DNA of 56,155 bases, taken from contig NZ_JADGHZ010000004.1 in NCBI RefSeq assembly GCF_019683595.1, positions 1 to 56,155 on the forward strand, written 5' to 3'. Shown piece by piece: positions 42,764-49,734 of this stretch. Both the position numbers and the translations under genes were made by a program. The notes beneath the pieces are model-generated. The model had not been told where the DNA came from and ran no database searches. It saw only the letters and a list, made by a program, of their open reading frames with translations. Each line of letters opens with the position of its first letter. Position 1 is the first letter of the stretch. The DNA comes from Sphaerobacter sp. Its GTDB lineage: Bacteria > Chloroflexota > Chloroflexia > Thermomicrobiales > Thermomicrobiaceae.

Positions 42764-44293
42764 TCAGTGGCGGAAGTGGCGGATGCCGGTAAAGACCATG
42801 GCGATGCCGGCACGATCGGCAGCGGCGATGACCTCCGCGTCGCGCACCGAGCCACCCGGCTGGGCGATCGCGGTCACCCCGGCTTCGGCGGCGGCCTCCA
42901 CGCCGTCCGGGAAGGGGAAGAAGGCGTCGCTGGCAAGGACGCTGCCGCGCGCTCTGGCTCCCGCGCGCTCCACCGCGATGCGCACCGCATCCACGCGGTT
43001 CGGCTGCCCGCCGCCAATCCCGACGGTCGCGGTGCCGATGGCCAGCACGATGGCGTTGGACTTGACGTGCCGCACCGCGCGCCAGGCAAAGGCGAGGCTC
43101 TTCAGCTCGCTCTCGGTCGGGGCGCGCCGGGTGACGGTCTTCCACGATGCCGGGTCGGGCTCGGCCCGGTCGAGCGTCTGCACCAGCATCGCACCGTCGA
43201 GCACCCGCACCTCCAGCGGATCCTCCATCCCGGTGTCGGGCACTTCGACGACGCGCAGGTTCTTCTTGCGGCGAAGCTCCTCCAGCGCGTCTGGGCTGAA
43301 GGCGGGCGCGAGGACGACCTCGAAGAAATGGTCCGTGATGAGGCTGGCGGTGTGCGCATCGACCGGGCGGTTGAGGGCCACGACGCCGCCGAAGGCGGAG
43401 ACCGGGTCGCTGGCGTGGGCCGTTAGGAAGGCCTGGGAGAGGTCCTCGTGGGTGGCAAGGCCGCAGGGAAGGTTGTGCTTGATGATGCTGACGGCCGGTC
43501 CGGGGAAGTCCGCGGCAGCGGTCCAGGCGGCGACCGCATCGAGGTAATTGTTGTACGACATCTCCTTGCCGCTTAGGACCCGCCAGGCGGCGACTCCGCG
43601 CGTTCCGCGCGGGTTCAACAGGCGGTAGATCGCCGCTTCCTGGTGCGGGTTTTCGCCGTAGCGTAGGGTAGCCATTCGTTCCCCGGCCAGCGGTAGATGG
43701 TCGGGGAAGCCGCCGGCTGGGCGGAGGTAGGCGGCGATCACACTGTCGTAGGCGGCCACGTGTGCGAACGCCTTGGCGGCCAGGTTCCGGCGCATGTCGA
43801 GCGGCACGCCGTCGAGCCCGCCCGCGGCGAGCGCGTCCAGCACCGGCTCGTAGTCGCTTGGGTCGACCAGCACGAGCACTGCCGGGAAGTTCTTGGCCGC
43901 GGCGCGGATCATCGTCGGCCCGCCGATGTCGATGTGCTCCAGCGCGTCGTCGAGCGTCACCCCGGGCCGGGATACCACCTCGCCGAACGGATAGAGGTTT
44001 GCGACCACTAAGTCGATCGTGCCGATGCCGTAGCTGGCCAGCTCGGCCATCTGGTCTGGGCGGTCGCGTCGCGCCAGGAGCCCGCCGTGGATGGCCGGGT
44101 GGAGGGTCTTGACCCGGCCGCCGAGCATTTCCGGGCTCCCCGTCACGTCGCTCACCGCGCGGACCGGGATGCCGGCGTCGGCGATGGCCCGCAGGGTGCC
44201 GCCGGTTGAGATCAGCTCGAAGCCGATCTCGTGCAGGCGGCGCGCGATGTCAACGATCCCCGTCTTGTCCCACACGCTCAACAGGGCGCGCAT
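42764..44293 (-). CDS. purH: Bifunctional AICAR transformylase/IMP cyclohydrolase
   Basis: A 509-residue enzyme for the last two steps of IMP synthesis. The N-terminal MGS-like cyclohydrolase domain starts ALLSVWDKTGIVDIARRL and includes GGRVKTLHPAIHGGLLARRD. The transformylase domain has the catalytic Lys-His in SIIKHNLPCGLATHEDL and later SDAFFPFPDGVEAAAEAG. It ends IRHFRH, as expected. The ATG is at 44293. The next gene upstream (HD protein) is 27 bp away, so they may share a transcript. purM is encoded 3.8 kb away on the same strand. Confidence 0.96.
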   Translation of the reverse strand: MRALLSVWDKTGIVDIARRLHEIGFELISTGGTLRAIADAGIPVRAVSDVTGSPEMLGGRVKTLHPAIHGGLLARRDRPDQMAELASYGIGTIDLVVANLYPFGEVVSRPGVTLDDALEHIDIGGPTMIRAAAKNFPAVLVLVDPSDYEPVLDALAAGGLDGVPLDMRRNLAAKAFAHVAAYDSVIAAYLRPAGGFPDHLPLAGERMATLRYGENPHQEAAIYRLLNPRGTRGVAAWRVLSGKEMSYNNYLDAVAAWTAAADFPGPAVSIIKHNLPCGLATHEDLSQAFLTAHASDPVSAFGGVVALNRPVDAHTASLITDHFFEVVLAPAFSPDALEELRRKKNLRVVEVPDTGMEDPLEVRVLDGAMLVQTLDRAEPDPASWKTVTRRAPTESELKSLAFAWRAVRHVKSNAIVLAIGTATVGIGGGQPNRVDAVRIAVERAGARARGSVLASDAFFPFPDGVEAAAEAGVTAIAQPGGSVRDAEVIAAADRAGIAMVFTGIRHFRH

Positions 44294-44320
44294 TGGTGGG
44301 CAAACTCCTTCCGTCGCCGG

Positions 44321-44971
44321 TCAGGCGGTCGGCCGCACATCCGGCTCGCCGGTCCGGATCTCGGGCATGAACACGATGTCGCGTTGGAACACATCGCGGA
44401 ACAGGCCACTGCGGGCGTGCGCTCGCTCCACCTCCATCATCGGGTATTCGCGGGCGCGGACGTAGACCGTGACCATGGTCCGACTGACCACGCACCGGAT
44501 TGCCTGGACCACCTGGAGATGCGAGGCGTCGAGCGCCTCGGCGATGCGCAGGAGCGCCGCCATCTGGGTCACCATGGGTCGCAGGCTGCGCGGCAGGCTC
44601 CGGTAGCCGGTGTGCTCCAGCGACGGGGAGGCGCCCCGATGGTAGCGGGCGATGTTGGCGATCGCCAGTCGCTCTTCGGGGGTGAACTCGCGCGCCACGC
44701 TGTCGCGGATCACCTCGTAGCTGAGGCGGTGGTGGTCCGCAAGCCGGATCCGCTGGCCGACGTCGTGCCACAGCGCGGCGGCGGCGAGGAGATCTCTCCC
44801 CTCGGCGGGCAGGTTGAGCGGCTCACGGAGTTGGTCGAACAGGCTCAGGGCCAGCACGGCGACGTGCCGGCTGTGCTCCGGGTCGGGCGTCTCCAGCGTG
44901 GCGGCCGCTTCAGCCCGCCGCAAGGCGGGATCGTGTTCAGGTGACTGCTGATGTTCTTCAAACGCGCTCAT
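44321..44971 (-). CDS. Stand-alone HD domain protein related to the Ppx/GppA C-terminal domain
   Basis: 216 residues from the ATG at 44971. The HD-type metal site reads HSRHVAVLALSLFDQL (His36), then ALWHDVGQRI (His-Asp 69-70), DHHRLSYEVI and IARYHRG. The arrangement resembles the C-terminal domain of exopolyphosphatase/pppGpp phosphatase, but the sugar-kinase-like N-terminal domain is missing. A phosphohydrolase or nucleotide-binding role is possible, and the substrate is unknown. A GTG at 45010 would add 13 residues. It may be co-transcribed with purH. Confidence 0.8.
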   Translation of the reverse strand: MSAFEEHQQSPEHDPALRRAEAAATLETPDPEHSRHVAVLALSLFDQLREPLNLPAEGRDLLAAAALWHDVGQRIRLADHHRLSYEVIRDSVAREFTPEERLAIANIARYHRGASPSLEHTGYRSLPRSLRPMVTQMAALLRIAEALDASHLQVVQAIRCVVSRTMVTVYVRAREYPMMEVERAHARSGLFRDVFQRDIVFMPEIRTGEPDVRPTA

Positions 44972-45065
44972 GCGCGGCGCTGTCTCCCCTCGTCCGACAC
45001 GGGTCGGCACTCGCTGGCACGATCATGCCAGGAATCGTCCCGCGCGACCAGGGCAGAGCAGACTA

Positions 45066-45106
45066 GAGCCCGCTCCGCCCCTGGGCTGTCGGGGAGGAGC
45101 GGGCTC
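45066..45106 (-). terminator. Terminator of the formamidase gene
   Basis: GAGCCCGCTCC (45066-45076) and GGAGCGGGCTC (45096-45106) form a perfect 11-bp stem, 20 bp after the stop at 45127. The loop can pair further. The minus-strand tail is TAGTCTGCTCTG. Confidence 0.7.
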
Positions 45107-45126
45107 GTCATCGCGGTTGCCTGCGC

Positions 45127-46440
45127 CTAGCCGATCCCGTACTGATCCCGGACGAAGGGGAGCAGGCCGCGCTTCTCCAGCCGGTCGAGCGGCGCGCGGA
45201 AGGTGACCTGCACCACACCCGGGTGCCGGCCGATCTCGATCGCCCCGGTGATGGTCGCGCGGTTCTTGACCTCGGGAACCGTCATCTCAAGGAGGTCGGC
45301 CGCGCGCTGCAGGCCGTTGTCGGTCGCGCTGTTCAGGTCCGGCCCGGTGCCGATGACCGAGATCGGTGCCGACTCCTCAATTGCCGGGATGCCCCACGCG
45401 CGGGCGACCGCCTCGGCGCGAGCGCGCTCCTCGGCGGTCAGCGGCTTGGCCAGGAAGGGCAGGTCTTCGGCGACCGGCAGCAGGATCGGCCCGTCGATGT
45501 TCAGGCCCTTGATGACGTGCACCTGGAGCGTCACGACGCCCGACACGTCGCAGGTGTGCCCGGCGATCTCGCCGTCGCCCTGGAGTGCGTGCATGTCACC
45601 CATGTAGACGCCACCGCCCGGTACCTTGACGGGGCAGATCAGGATCGCTCCGGCGCGCACGGCGTCCACGTCGAGGTGGCCGTCGGTGCGGTGCGCGAGC
45701 TGGTCGACAGTGATGCCGTACTCATGGGGTGCACCGACGAGGAAGGAGCCGAAGTCGCCCGCGTTGTGGGAGTCGGGCATGTCGATCGCCGGCGTGGTGC
45801 CGAGCTGGCCCATGAAGGGGCGCATGCGGGCCACCACCCCAACGAGGTCGTGCGGCGCGAAGGTGAGGATCGGGTTCTGGATCGACTTCTCCGGCAGCGC
45901 GGCGTAGCGCTTGGCGTCGCGCGCGATTGACTCGGCCGCCTGCTGGTGCAGGGTGACCCCGACTTGATGATTCTCGTCGAAGGCGATGGTGTAGCCGTTG
46001 GTGAAGGTGAAGGGGGTGGCGTCGGCGCCGCAGTTGGCGCACCGGACGGCCGTGGGGCCAATGCCCTCGATGCGGGTCTCGGGGTAGAGCGTGCCGCACT
46101 CGGGGCAGCGCCCGGCGACGTACGGGTCGCCGAGGAAGCGCCCAGTCATGACCTGATCGTTGCCGGAGGCCGTCGCGATCGACGTGACCACGATGTCCTT
46201 AATCCGGATCGCGATCGCGTCGCCGACCTCGGCGCCCTCGACGGCGACGGGCTGGGTTACCTCGTGGCCGCCGCGGATGGCCGGGGTGATCATCGGCCCC
46301 CAGCAGCCGGGTGCGGTGTTGGCGACGATGTGGCCACCGTCCCGAACCGGGCCGAGCATCGGTCCGGTCGGGCTGAGGATGCCGTTGGTGAAGGTATCGA
46401 CGAAGACGGTCTCGTGTCCTGCCTGGACCTTGATGGCCAT
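45127..46440 (-). CDS. fmdA: Formamidase/acetamidase family protein
   Basis: A 437-residue amidase of the FmdA/AmdA family (hydrolysis of formamide or short amides to acid and ammonia). Recognisable parts are GHIVANTAPGCWGPMITPAI, PHEYGITVDQLAHRTDGHLD, GGGVYMGDMHALQGDGEIAG and PILLPVAEDLPFLAKPLT. An insert at about 110-140 is a zinc ribbon (C112, C115, C134, C137: CPEC...CANC), which I do not recall as a standard part of the family. The MoaD-like gene lies 32 bp upstream in the same direction. Exact substrate uncertain. Confidence 0.9.
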   Translation of the reverse strand: MAIKVQAGHETVFVDTFTNGILSPTGPMLGPVRDGGHIVANTAPGCWGPMITPAIRGGHEVTQPVAVEGAEVGDAIAIRIKDIVVTSIATASGNDQVMTGRFLGDPYVAGRCPECGTLYPETRIEGIGPTAVRCANCGADATPFTFTNGYTIAFDENHQVGVTLHQQAAESIARDAKRYAALPEKSIQNPILTFAPHDLVGVVARMRPFMGQLGTTPAIDMPDSHNAGDFGSFLVGAPHEYGITVDQLAHRTDGHLDVDAVRAGAILICPVKVPGGGVYMGDMHALQGDGEIAGHTCDVSGVVTLQVHVIKGLNIDGPILLPVAEDLPFLAKPLTAEERARAEAVARAWGIPAIEESAPISVIGTGPDLNSATDNGLQRAADLLEMTVPEVKNRATITGAIEIGRHPGVVQVTFRAPLDRLEKRGLLPFVRDQYGIG

Positions 46441-46472
46441 GACGCGCCCTCCCTTGCGGAATGCGTCTCGGC

Positions 46473-46730
46473 TCAGCGACCTGCCGAGCCACCCGACACC
46501 GGCTTGAGGAATGCTATCTCATCGTCGGGCGCCAGCGGATGGTCGCCGGCGACGGAGGTGCCCCGGACGACCGGCAGGGACGAGCCGAGCGCTGCCTCCA
46601 GCGCAGGGTAGCGCTCGCGGAGGTGGCTCAGCAGATCATGCACGGTGGCACCCGGTTCCAGCGTGACGGTGAGCCGTGGAACCCCGGCGAGTTGGGAGAG
46701 ACCGGGCCCCAGCCGGACGTATACCTCCAT
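46473..46730 (-). CDS. MoaD/ThiS-like ubiquitin-fold protein with C-terminal extension
   Basis: An 85-residue beta-grasp protein: MEVYVRLGPGLSQLAG, VTLEPGATVHDLLSHLRERY and DDEIAFLKPVSGG. MoaD/ThiS sulfur carriers end in Gly-Gly, which is adenylated and thiocarboxylated. Here GG (80-81) is followed by four more residues, SAGR, so maturation by a protease would be needed, or the protein is not a sulfur carrier. No moaE, thiF-like or JAMM protease gene is adjacent. Its partner is the formamidase gene 32 bp downstream. Confidence 0.82.
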   Translation of the reverse strand: MEVYVRLGPGLSQLAGVPRLTVTLEPGATVHDLLSHLRERYPALEAALGSSLPVVRGTSVAGDHPLAPDDEIAFLKPVSGGSAGR

Positions 46731-46804
46731 GCGCGCCGCTCCTCCGTGCTGTCGACTCGGCGATGGCGTCGCACGCCCCTCGGTGAACCGTGTGGTTACA
46801 GGTC

Positions 46805-46836
46805 AGTATAACCGGGCCGCGCTGGTGCTGCACCAG
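46805..46836 (-). promoter_or_regulatory. Promoter with operator-like palindrome upstream of the MoaD-like/formamidase pair
   Basis: TATACT on the minus strand (46805-46810) is a good -10. At the -35 position there is no consensus hexamer but a perfect palindrome CTGGTGC-T-GCACCAG (46822-46836). The TGGT...ACCA form recalls operators of GntR-type regulators. The regulator itself is not in the neighbourhood. Confidence 0.5.
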
Positions 46837-46872
46837 TCGGCAAGTCCCGGGCGGTGGCTCGGTGTGCGGTCG

Positions 46873-47448
46873 CTAGAGCTTGTTGACGACAAGCTTGGAA
46901 ATGGCGCGCAGGGTCTCGAAGACGCCCTTGCCGGTTACAGCGACCGCCTCGAAGCGGGGAGCCTTGATCGTGTTCAGGTAGCGGTCGAGTACGGGCGTGG
47001 GGAGGGCATCGGGCAGGTCGGTCTTGTTGTATTGCATCACCAGCGGGAAATCGAGGAAGCGTTTGCCCTGCGCGGTGATGTTCTGAGCCAGCTCCCGCAG
47101 GCTTTGCAGGTTGTCGGCCAGGCGGTCTCGCTGGGCGTCGGCGACGAAGACGACGCCGTCGGTCCCGTTGAGCACCGCCACGCGGGTGCGCTCGTAGAGC
47201 ACCTGCCCCGGCACGGTATAGAGGTGGAAGCGGATGGTGAATCCGTGCACCTTGCCCAGATCGAGCGGGAGGAAGTCGAAGAACAGGGTCCGCTCCGTCT
47301 CCGTCTCGATGGAGAGGAGTTCCCCCTTGGTGTGGCTGGGGATCCGCGAGTGGATGTACTGCAGGTTAGTCGTCTTGCCCGAGAGGCCCGGGCCGTAGTA
47401 GACGATCTTGCCGTGGATTTCGCGGGCCGCGACGTTGATCAGCGCCAT
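46873..47448 (-). CDS. MglA-like Ras-family small GTPase
   Basis: A 191-residue GTPase. P-loop GPGLSGKTTNLQYIH (20-34), switch region TETERTLFFDFLPLDLG, switch II FHLYTVPGQVLYERTR (with Pro in place of the usual Ala/Thr, as in MglA), and NKTD (141-144). MglA sets cell polarity in Myxococcus; related proteins occur in many phyla. The ATG at 47448 (MALINVAAREIHG) is the family start. A longer frame to 47817 runs into the neighbour. The roadblock gene, the usual GAP-type partner, is 22 bp upstream. Confidence 0.92.
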   Translation of the reverse strand: MALINVAAREIHGKIVYYGPGLSGKTTNLQYIHSRIPSHTKGELLSIETETERTLFFDFLPLDLGKVHGFTIRFHLYTVPGQVLYERTRVAVLNGTDGVVFVADAQRDRLADNLQSLRELAQNITAQGKRFLDFPLVMQYNKTDLPDALPTPVLDRYLNTIKAPRFEAVAVTGKGVFETLRAISKLVVNKL

Positions 47449-47470
47449 CTCGGTGTCCGCTTCCTCGCCG

Positions 47471-48010
47471 TTACTTGCTCGAAGGGTCTTTCGTCCCGCT
47501 CGAGTCATCCTTGAACAGCAGGTCGATGGTATCGGTGGTCGCCTTGCGCACTTGCGCGAGGCGCGGTGTCTGTTGGGCCTGCATGCTGCGCTCCCGCACG
47601 AGATCCAGGATGCCGGAGAGCACGGTCGTGGCCCGCTTGGCGAGCACCTTGACCAGCCCGAGGTGGGCCTGGTGATCGAAGATGACGACGAGCAGCCAGT
47701 CGTCCTGAACCGTCTCGGTGAAGATCTTCTCCCGGAGCCCCTCCTGGAGCAGGGTCCGGAAGCCGTCTTCATTGAGCAGCCGGGCCATCTCCCGGGTGGA
47801 CGCGTAGGTCGCGGCAAGCAGCGCGCCCAGATGCTGCATCTCCGGCCTGATGCTGTCGCTCTCCCAGGCGAGGATCTGCCCGGCGCGGTCCAGCACCATG
47901 CTGTAGCTGGCTCCGGAGTCCGCGATGAGCCGCTGCAGGCACGCTGTGATCTGCGCCGTGTCCTCTTCGGTAACGACCAGGTTGCTCAGTGCCCGGTCAA
48001 ACGGAATCAT
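47471..48010 (-). CDS. Roadblock/LC7-type protein (MglB-like), long form
   Basis: 179 residues from the ATG at 48010, with GGGAGG upstream. The first 130 residues resemble a longin/roadblock fold: ACLQRLIADSGASYSMVLDR, GQILAWESDSIRPEMQHLGA, LLAATYASTREMARLL and LVVIFDHQAHLGLVKVL. A charged helical tail (RERSMQAQQTPRLAQVRKAT) follows. Such proteins regulate MglA-like GTPases. It lies directly before the GTPase gene and 35 bp after purM. The frame stays open to 48466 inside purM, but that is a shadow. Confidence 0.82.
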   Translation of the reverse strand: MIPFDRALSNLVVTEEDTAQITACLQRLIADSGASYSMVLDRAGQILAWESDSIRPEMQHLGALLAATYASTREMARLLNEDGFRTLLQEGLREKIFTETVQDDWLLVVIFDHQAHLGLVKVLAKRATTVLSGILDLVRERSMQAQQTPRLAQVRKATTDTIDLLFKDDSSGTKDPSSK

Positions 48011-48045
48011 CAAGGCCTCCCGCTCGCGTCGGGTGCCGGGGCGCG

Positions 48046-49137
48046 TCAAGCGCCGCCGGCATCGGCCAGTCCCACGTAGCGCGCTCTGGCCGGTTGCCCC
48101 TGTGGGGCCGCCCGGACCTCCCCGATGATGTGTGCGCCTTCGAGCTGGGCGGCGAGCTGCTGTGCGTCCGCGGGCGCAGCGATTAACACGAATCCCACGC
48201 CCATGTTGAACACACGGTACATCTCGGCGGAGTCGATGCCGCCCGCCTGTTGCAGGCCGCGGAACAGTGCCGGCGGCTCCCAGGTGCGGACGTCGATCAC
48301 GGCCTCCAGCCCCTCCGGGATCACCCGCCCGATGTTCCCCGCGAGCCCTCCGCCGGTGATGTGGGCCATGCCGCGGAGCACCCCCGTTTCGAGCAGCGGC
48401 TCGACGACCGGCAGGTACGATCGGTGCGGCTCCAGCAGGAGCGCCCCAAGCGGCCGGTCGGCCCACGCGGGCGTGCTTGCCAGTCGCTCGCGGGCGGCCG
48501 GGTCTTTGGGATCGAGCGCGAACGCCGCTCGTGCCAGGCTGTACCCGTTGGTGTGCAGGCCGGAACTGGGCAGGCCGACGAGCAGGTCGCCGGCACGGAT
48601 CGTGGCCCCGTCGACGATGCGGTCGCGGTGCACGGTTCCCACGATAAAGCCGGCCAGGTCGTAGGTTCCGGGCTGGTAGATGCCCGGGAGCTGGGCCGTC
48701 TCACCGCCAATCAGGGCACAACCGGCGTCCCGGCAAGCCTCGGTCATCCCGCGCACCAGCGCCTCGATCAGGCCCTCGGGGAACCGCTCTGCGGCGATGT
48801 AGTCGAGGAAGAAGAGCGGCCGGGCGCCGCAGGCCAGGATGTCGTTGACGCAGTGGTTGACCAGGTCGACGCCGATCGACTCGTGCTGGCCGGCGATCTC
48901 GGCGACGAGGATCTTGGTGCCGACGCTGTCGGCGCTCGACACCAGGACGAACGGGTTGTCCGGCCCTGGCGCCTGAAAGAAGGCGCCGAAGTGACCGACG
49001 CCTCGCAACACCTGCGGTCCGTGCGTGGCGGAGACCAGTCTGGCGATCTGCCCCTTCGCGGCGTCGGCGGCGTCGATATCGACACCCGCGTCCCGATAGC
49101 TGGCCTTGCCACCGTGGGCTGGCTTTTCCGTGCTCAC
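48046..49137 (-). CDS. purM: Phosphoribosylformylglycinamidine cyclo-ligase (AIR synthetase)
   Basis: A 363-residue PurM-superfamily enzyme, the fifth step of purine synthesis. Motifs: SYRDAGVDIDAADAAKGQIA, VLVSSADSVGTKILVAE, GVDLVNHCVNDILACGARPL, CALIGGETAQLPGIY and HITGGGLAGNIGRVIPEGLE. The length is slightly above the norm, with a short polar N-terminal tail. It is flanked on both sides by roadblock-type genes, which is an unusual context. It is probably co-transcribed with them. Confidence 0.95.
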   Translation of the reverse strand: MSTEKPAHGGKASYRDAGVDIDAADAAKGQIARLVSATHGPQVLRGVGHFGAFFQAPGPDNPFVLVSSADSVGTKILVAEIAGQHESIGVDLVNHCVNDILACGARPLFFLDYIAAERFPEGLIEALVRGMTEACRDAGCALIGGETAQLPGIYQPGTYDLAGFIVGTVHRDRIVDGATIRAGDLLVGLPSSGLHTNGYSLARAAFALDPKDPAARERLASTPAWADRPLGALLLEPHRSYLPVVEPLLETGVLRGMAHITGGGLAGNIGRVIPEGLEAVIDVRTWEPPALFRGLQQAGGIDSAEMYRVFNMGVGFVLIAAPADAQQLAAQLEGAHIIGEVRAAPQGQPARARYVGLADAGGA

Positions 49138-49166
49138 CGAGGCTCCCGTGGTGCGCCCGCCCCCGC

Positions 49167-49532
49167 TCAGATCGCGGCGACGGCGCTGGAAATCTGATCG
49201 ACGAAGCGCCGGATGATGAGGCGCATTCGGCCGAGGTTGAAGTCGCCGCGGGCCACGGTCACCAGGAGCAGGTCGTCATCGAGCGGCGTGAGGATGACGA
49301 CGCTCTCGCCGTACTCCAGGATTGCCTGCCGCGCCGACCCTTCCTCCAGTTCCTGCCCCAGGGCGTCCATCATCAGCAGGCCGCTCACGGCCATCGCCGA
49401 GAGCGACTCCACATCGACCCCGGGATCGGCAGCGGCCTCGACCACGAGGCCGTCCGCGCCGACAACTGACACCATCAGCAGCCCGCTGGCATCTCGTAGA
49501 GCTTGCAGTGCTTGCCCAAGCGACCCCGTCAT
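49167..49532 (-). CDS. Roadblock/LC7-domain protein (MglB-like), short form
   Basis: A 121-residue, single-domain roadblock protein: LGQALQALRDASGLLMVSVV, GADGLVVEAAADPGVDVES, LSAMAVSGLLMMDALGQEL, AILEYGESVVILTPLDDDLL and GRMRLIIRRFVDQISSAVAA. It is very close in outline to MglB-type GTPase-activating proteins. It is the first gene of a roadblock-purM-roadblock-GTPase run, 29 bp before purM. The start is the ATG at 49532. Confidence 0.87.
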   Translation of the reverse strand: MTGSLGQALQALRDASGLLMVSVVGADGLVVEAAADPGVDVESLSAMAVSGLLMMDALGQELEEGSARQAILEYGESVVILTPLDDDLLLVTVARGDFNLGRMRLIIRRFVDQISSAVAAI

Positions 49533-49573
49533 TTCGGCTCCTTGTCGCTGACGACCTCGTAACTTGCGCCTCG

Positions 49574-49579
49574 ATTATA
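49574..49579 (-). promoter_or_regulatory. Promoter -10 of the roadblock-purM-GTPase cluster
   Basis: Perfect TATAAT on the minus strand (49574-49579), start near 49567, 35 bp before the first gene. The -35 region is not convincing. Confidence 0.5.
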
Positions 49580-49734
49580 GCGACGGGGTAGGGCTTCCTC
49601 TAGGTACCGACTTGTCCTGAAGGAATGATTCGAACCTAAGTACTAGCGACGCCCACCGGTATCGAGGCGACGCGGGTCATTTCCGCGCCGCCCCGGTACC
49701 TCCTCGGCCAGCGGTGAGTATGGCACAGCAGGAG

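Noticed and set aside
49167-49532. Roadblock proteins as part of a gliding-motility operon
   Set aside because: No motility, pilus or polarity genes other than the GTPase are in the window, so motility cannot be claimed.
49625-49660. Possible tRNA remnant (GGTTCGAATC on the minus strand)
   Set aside because: The T-loop-like motif is present but the flanking bases do not pair as a T stem, and no acceptor or anticodon arm can be built. No att-site duplication was seen.
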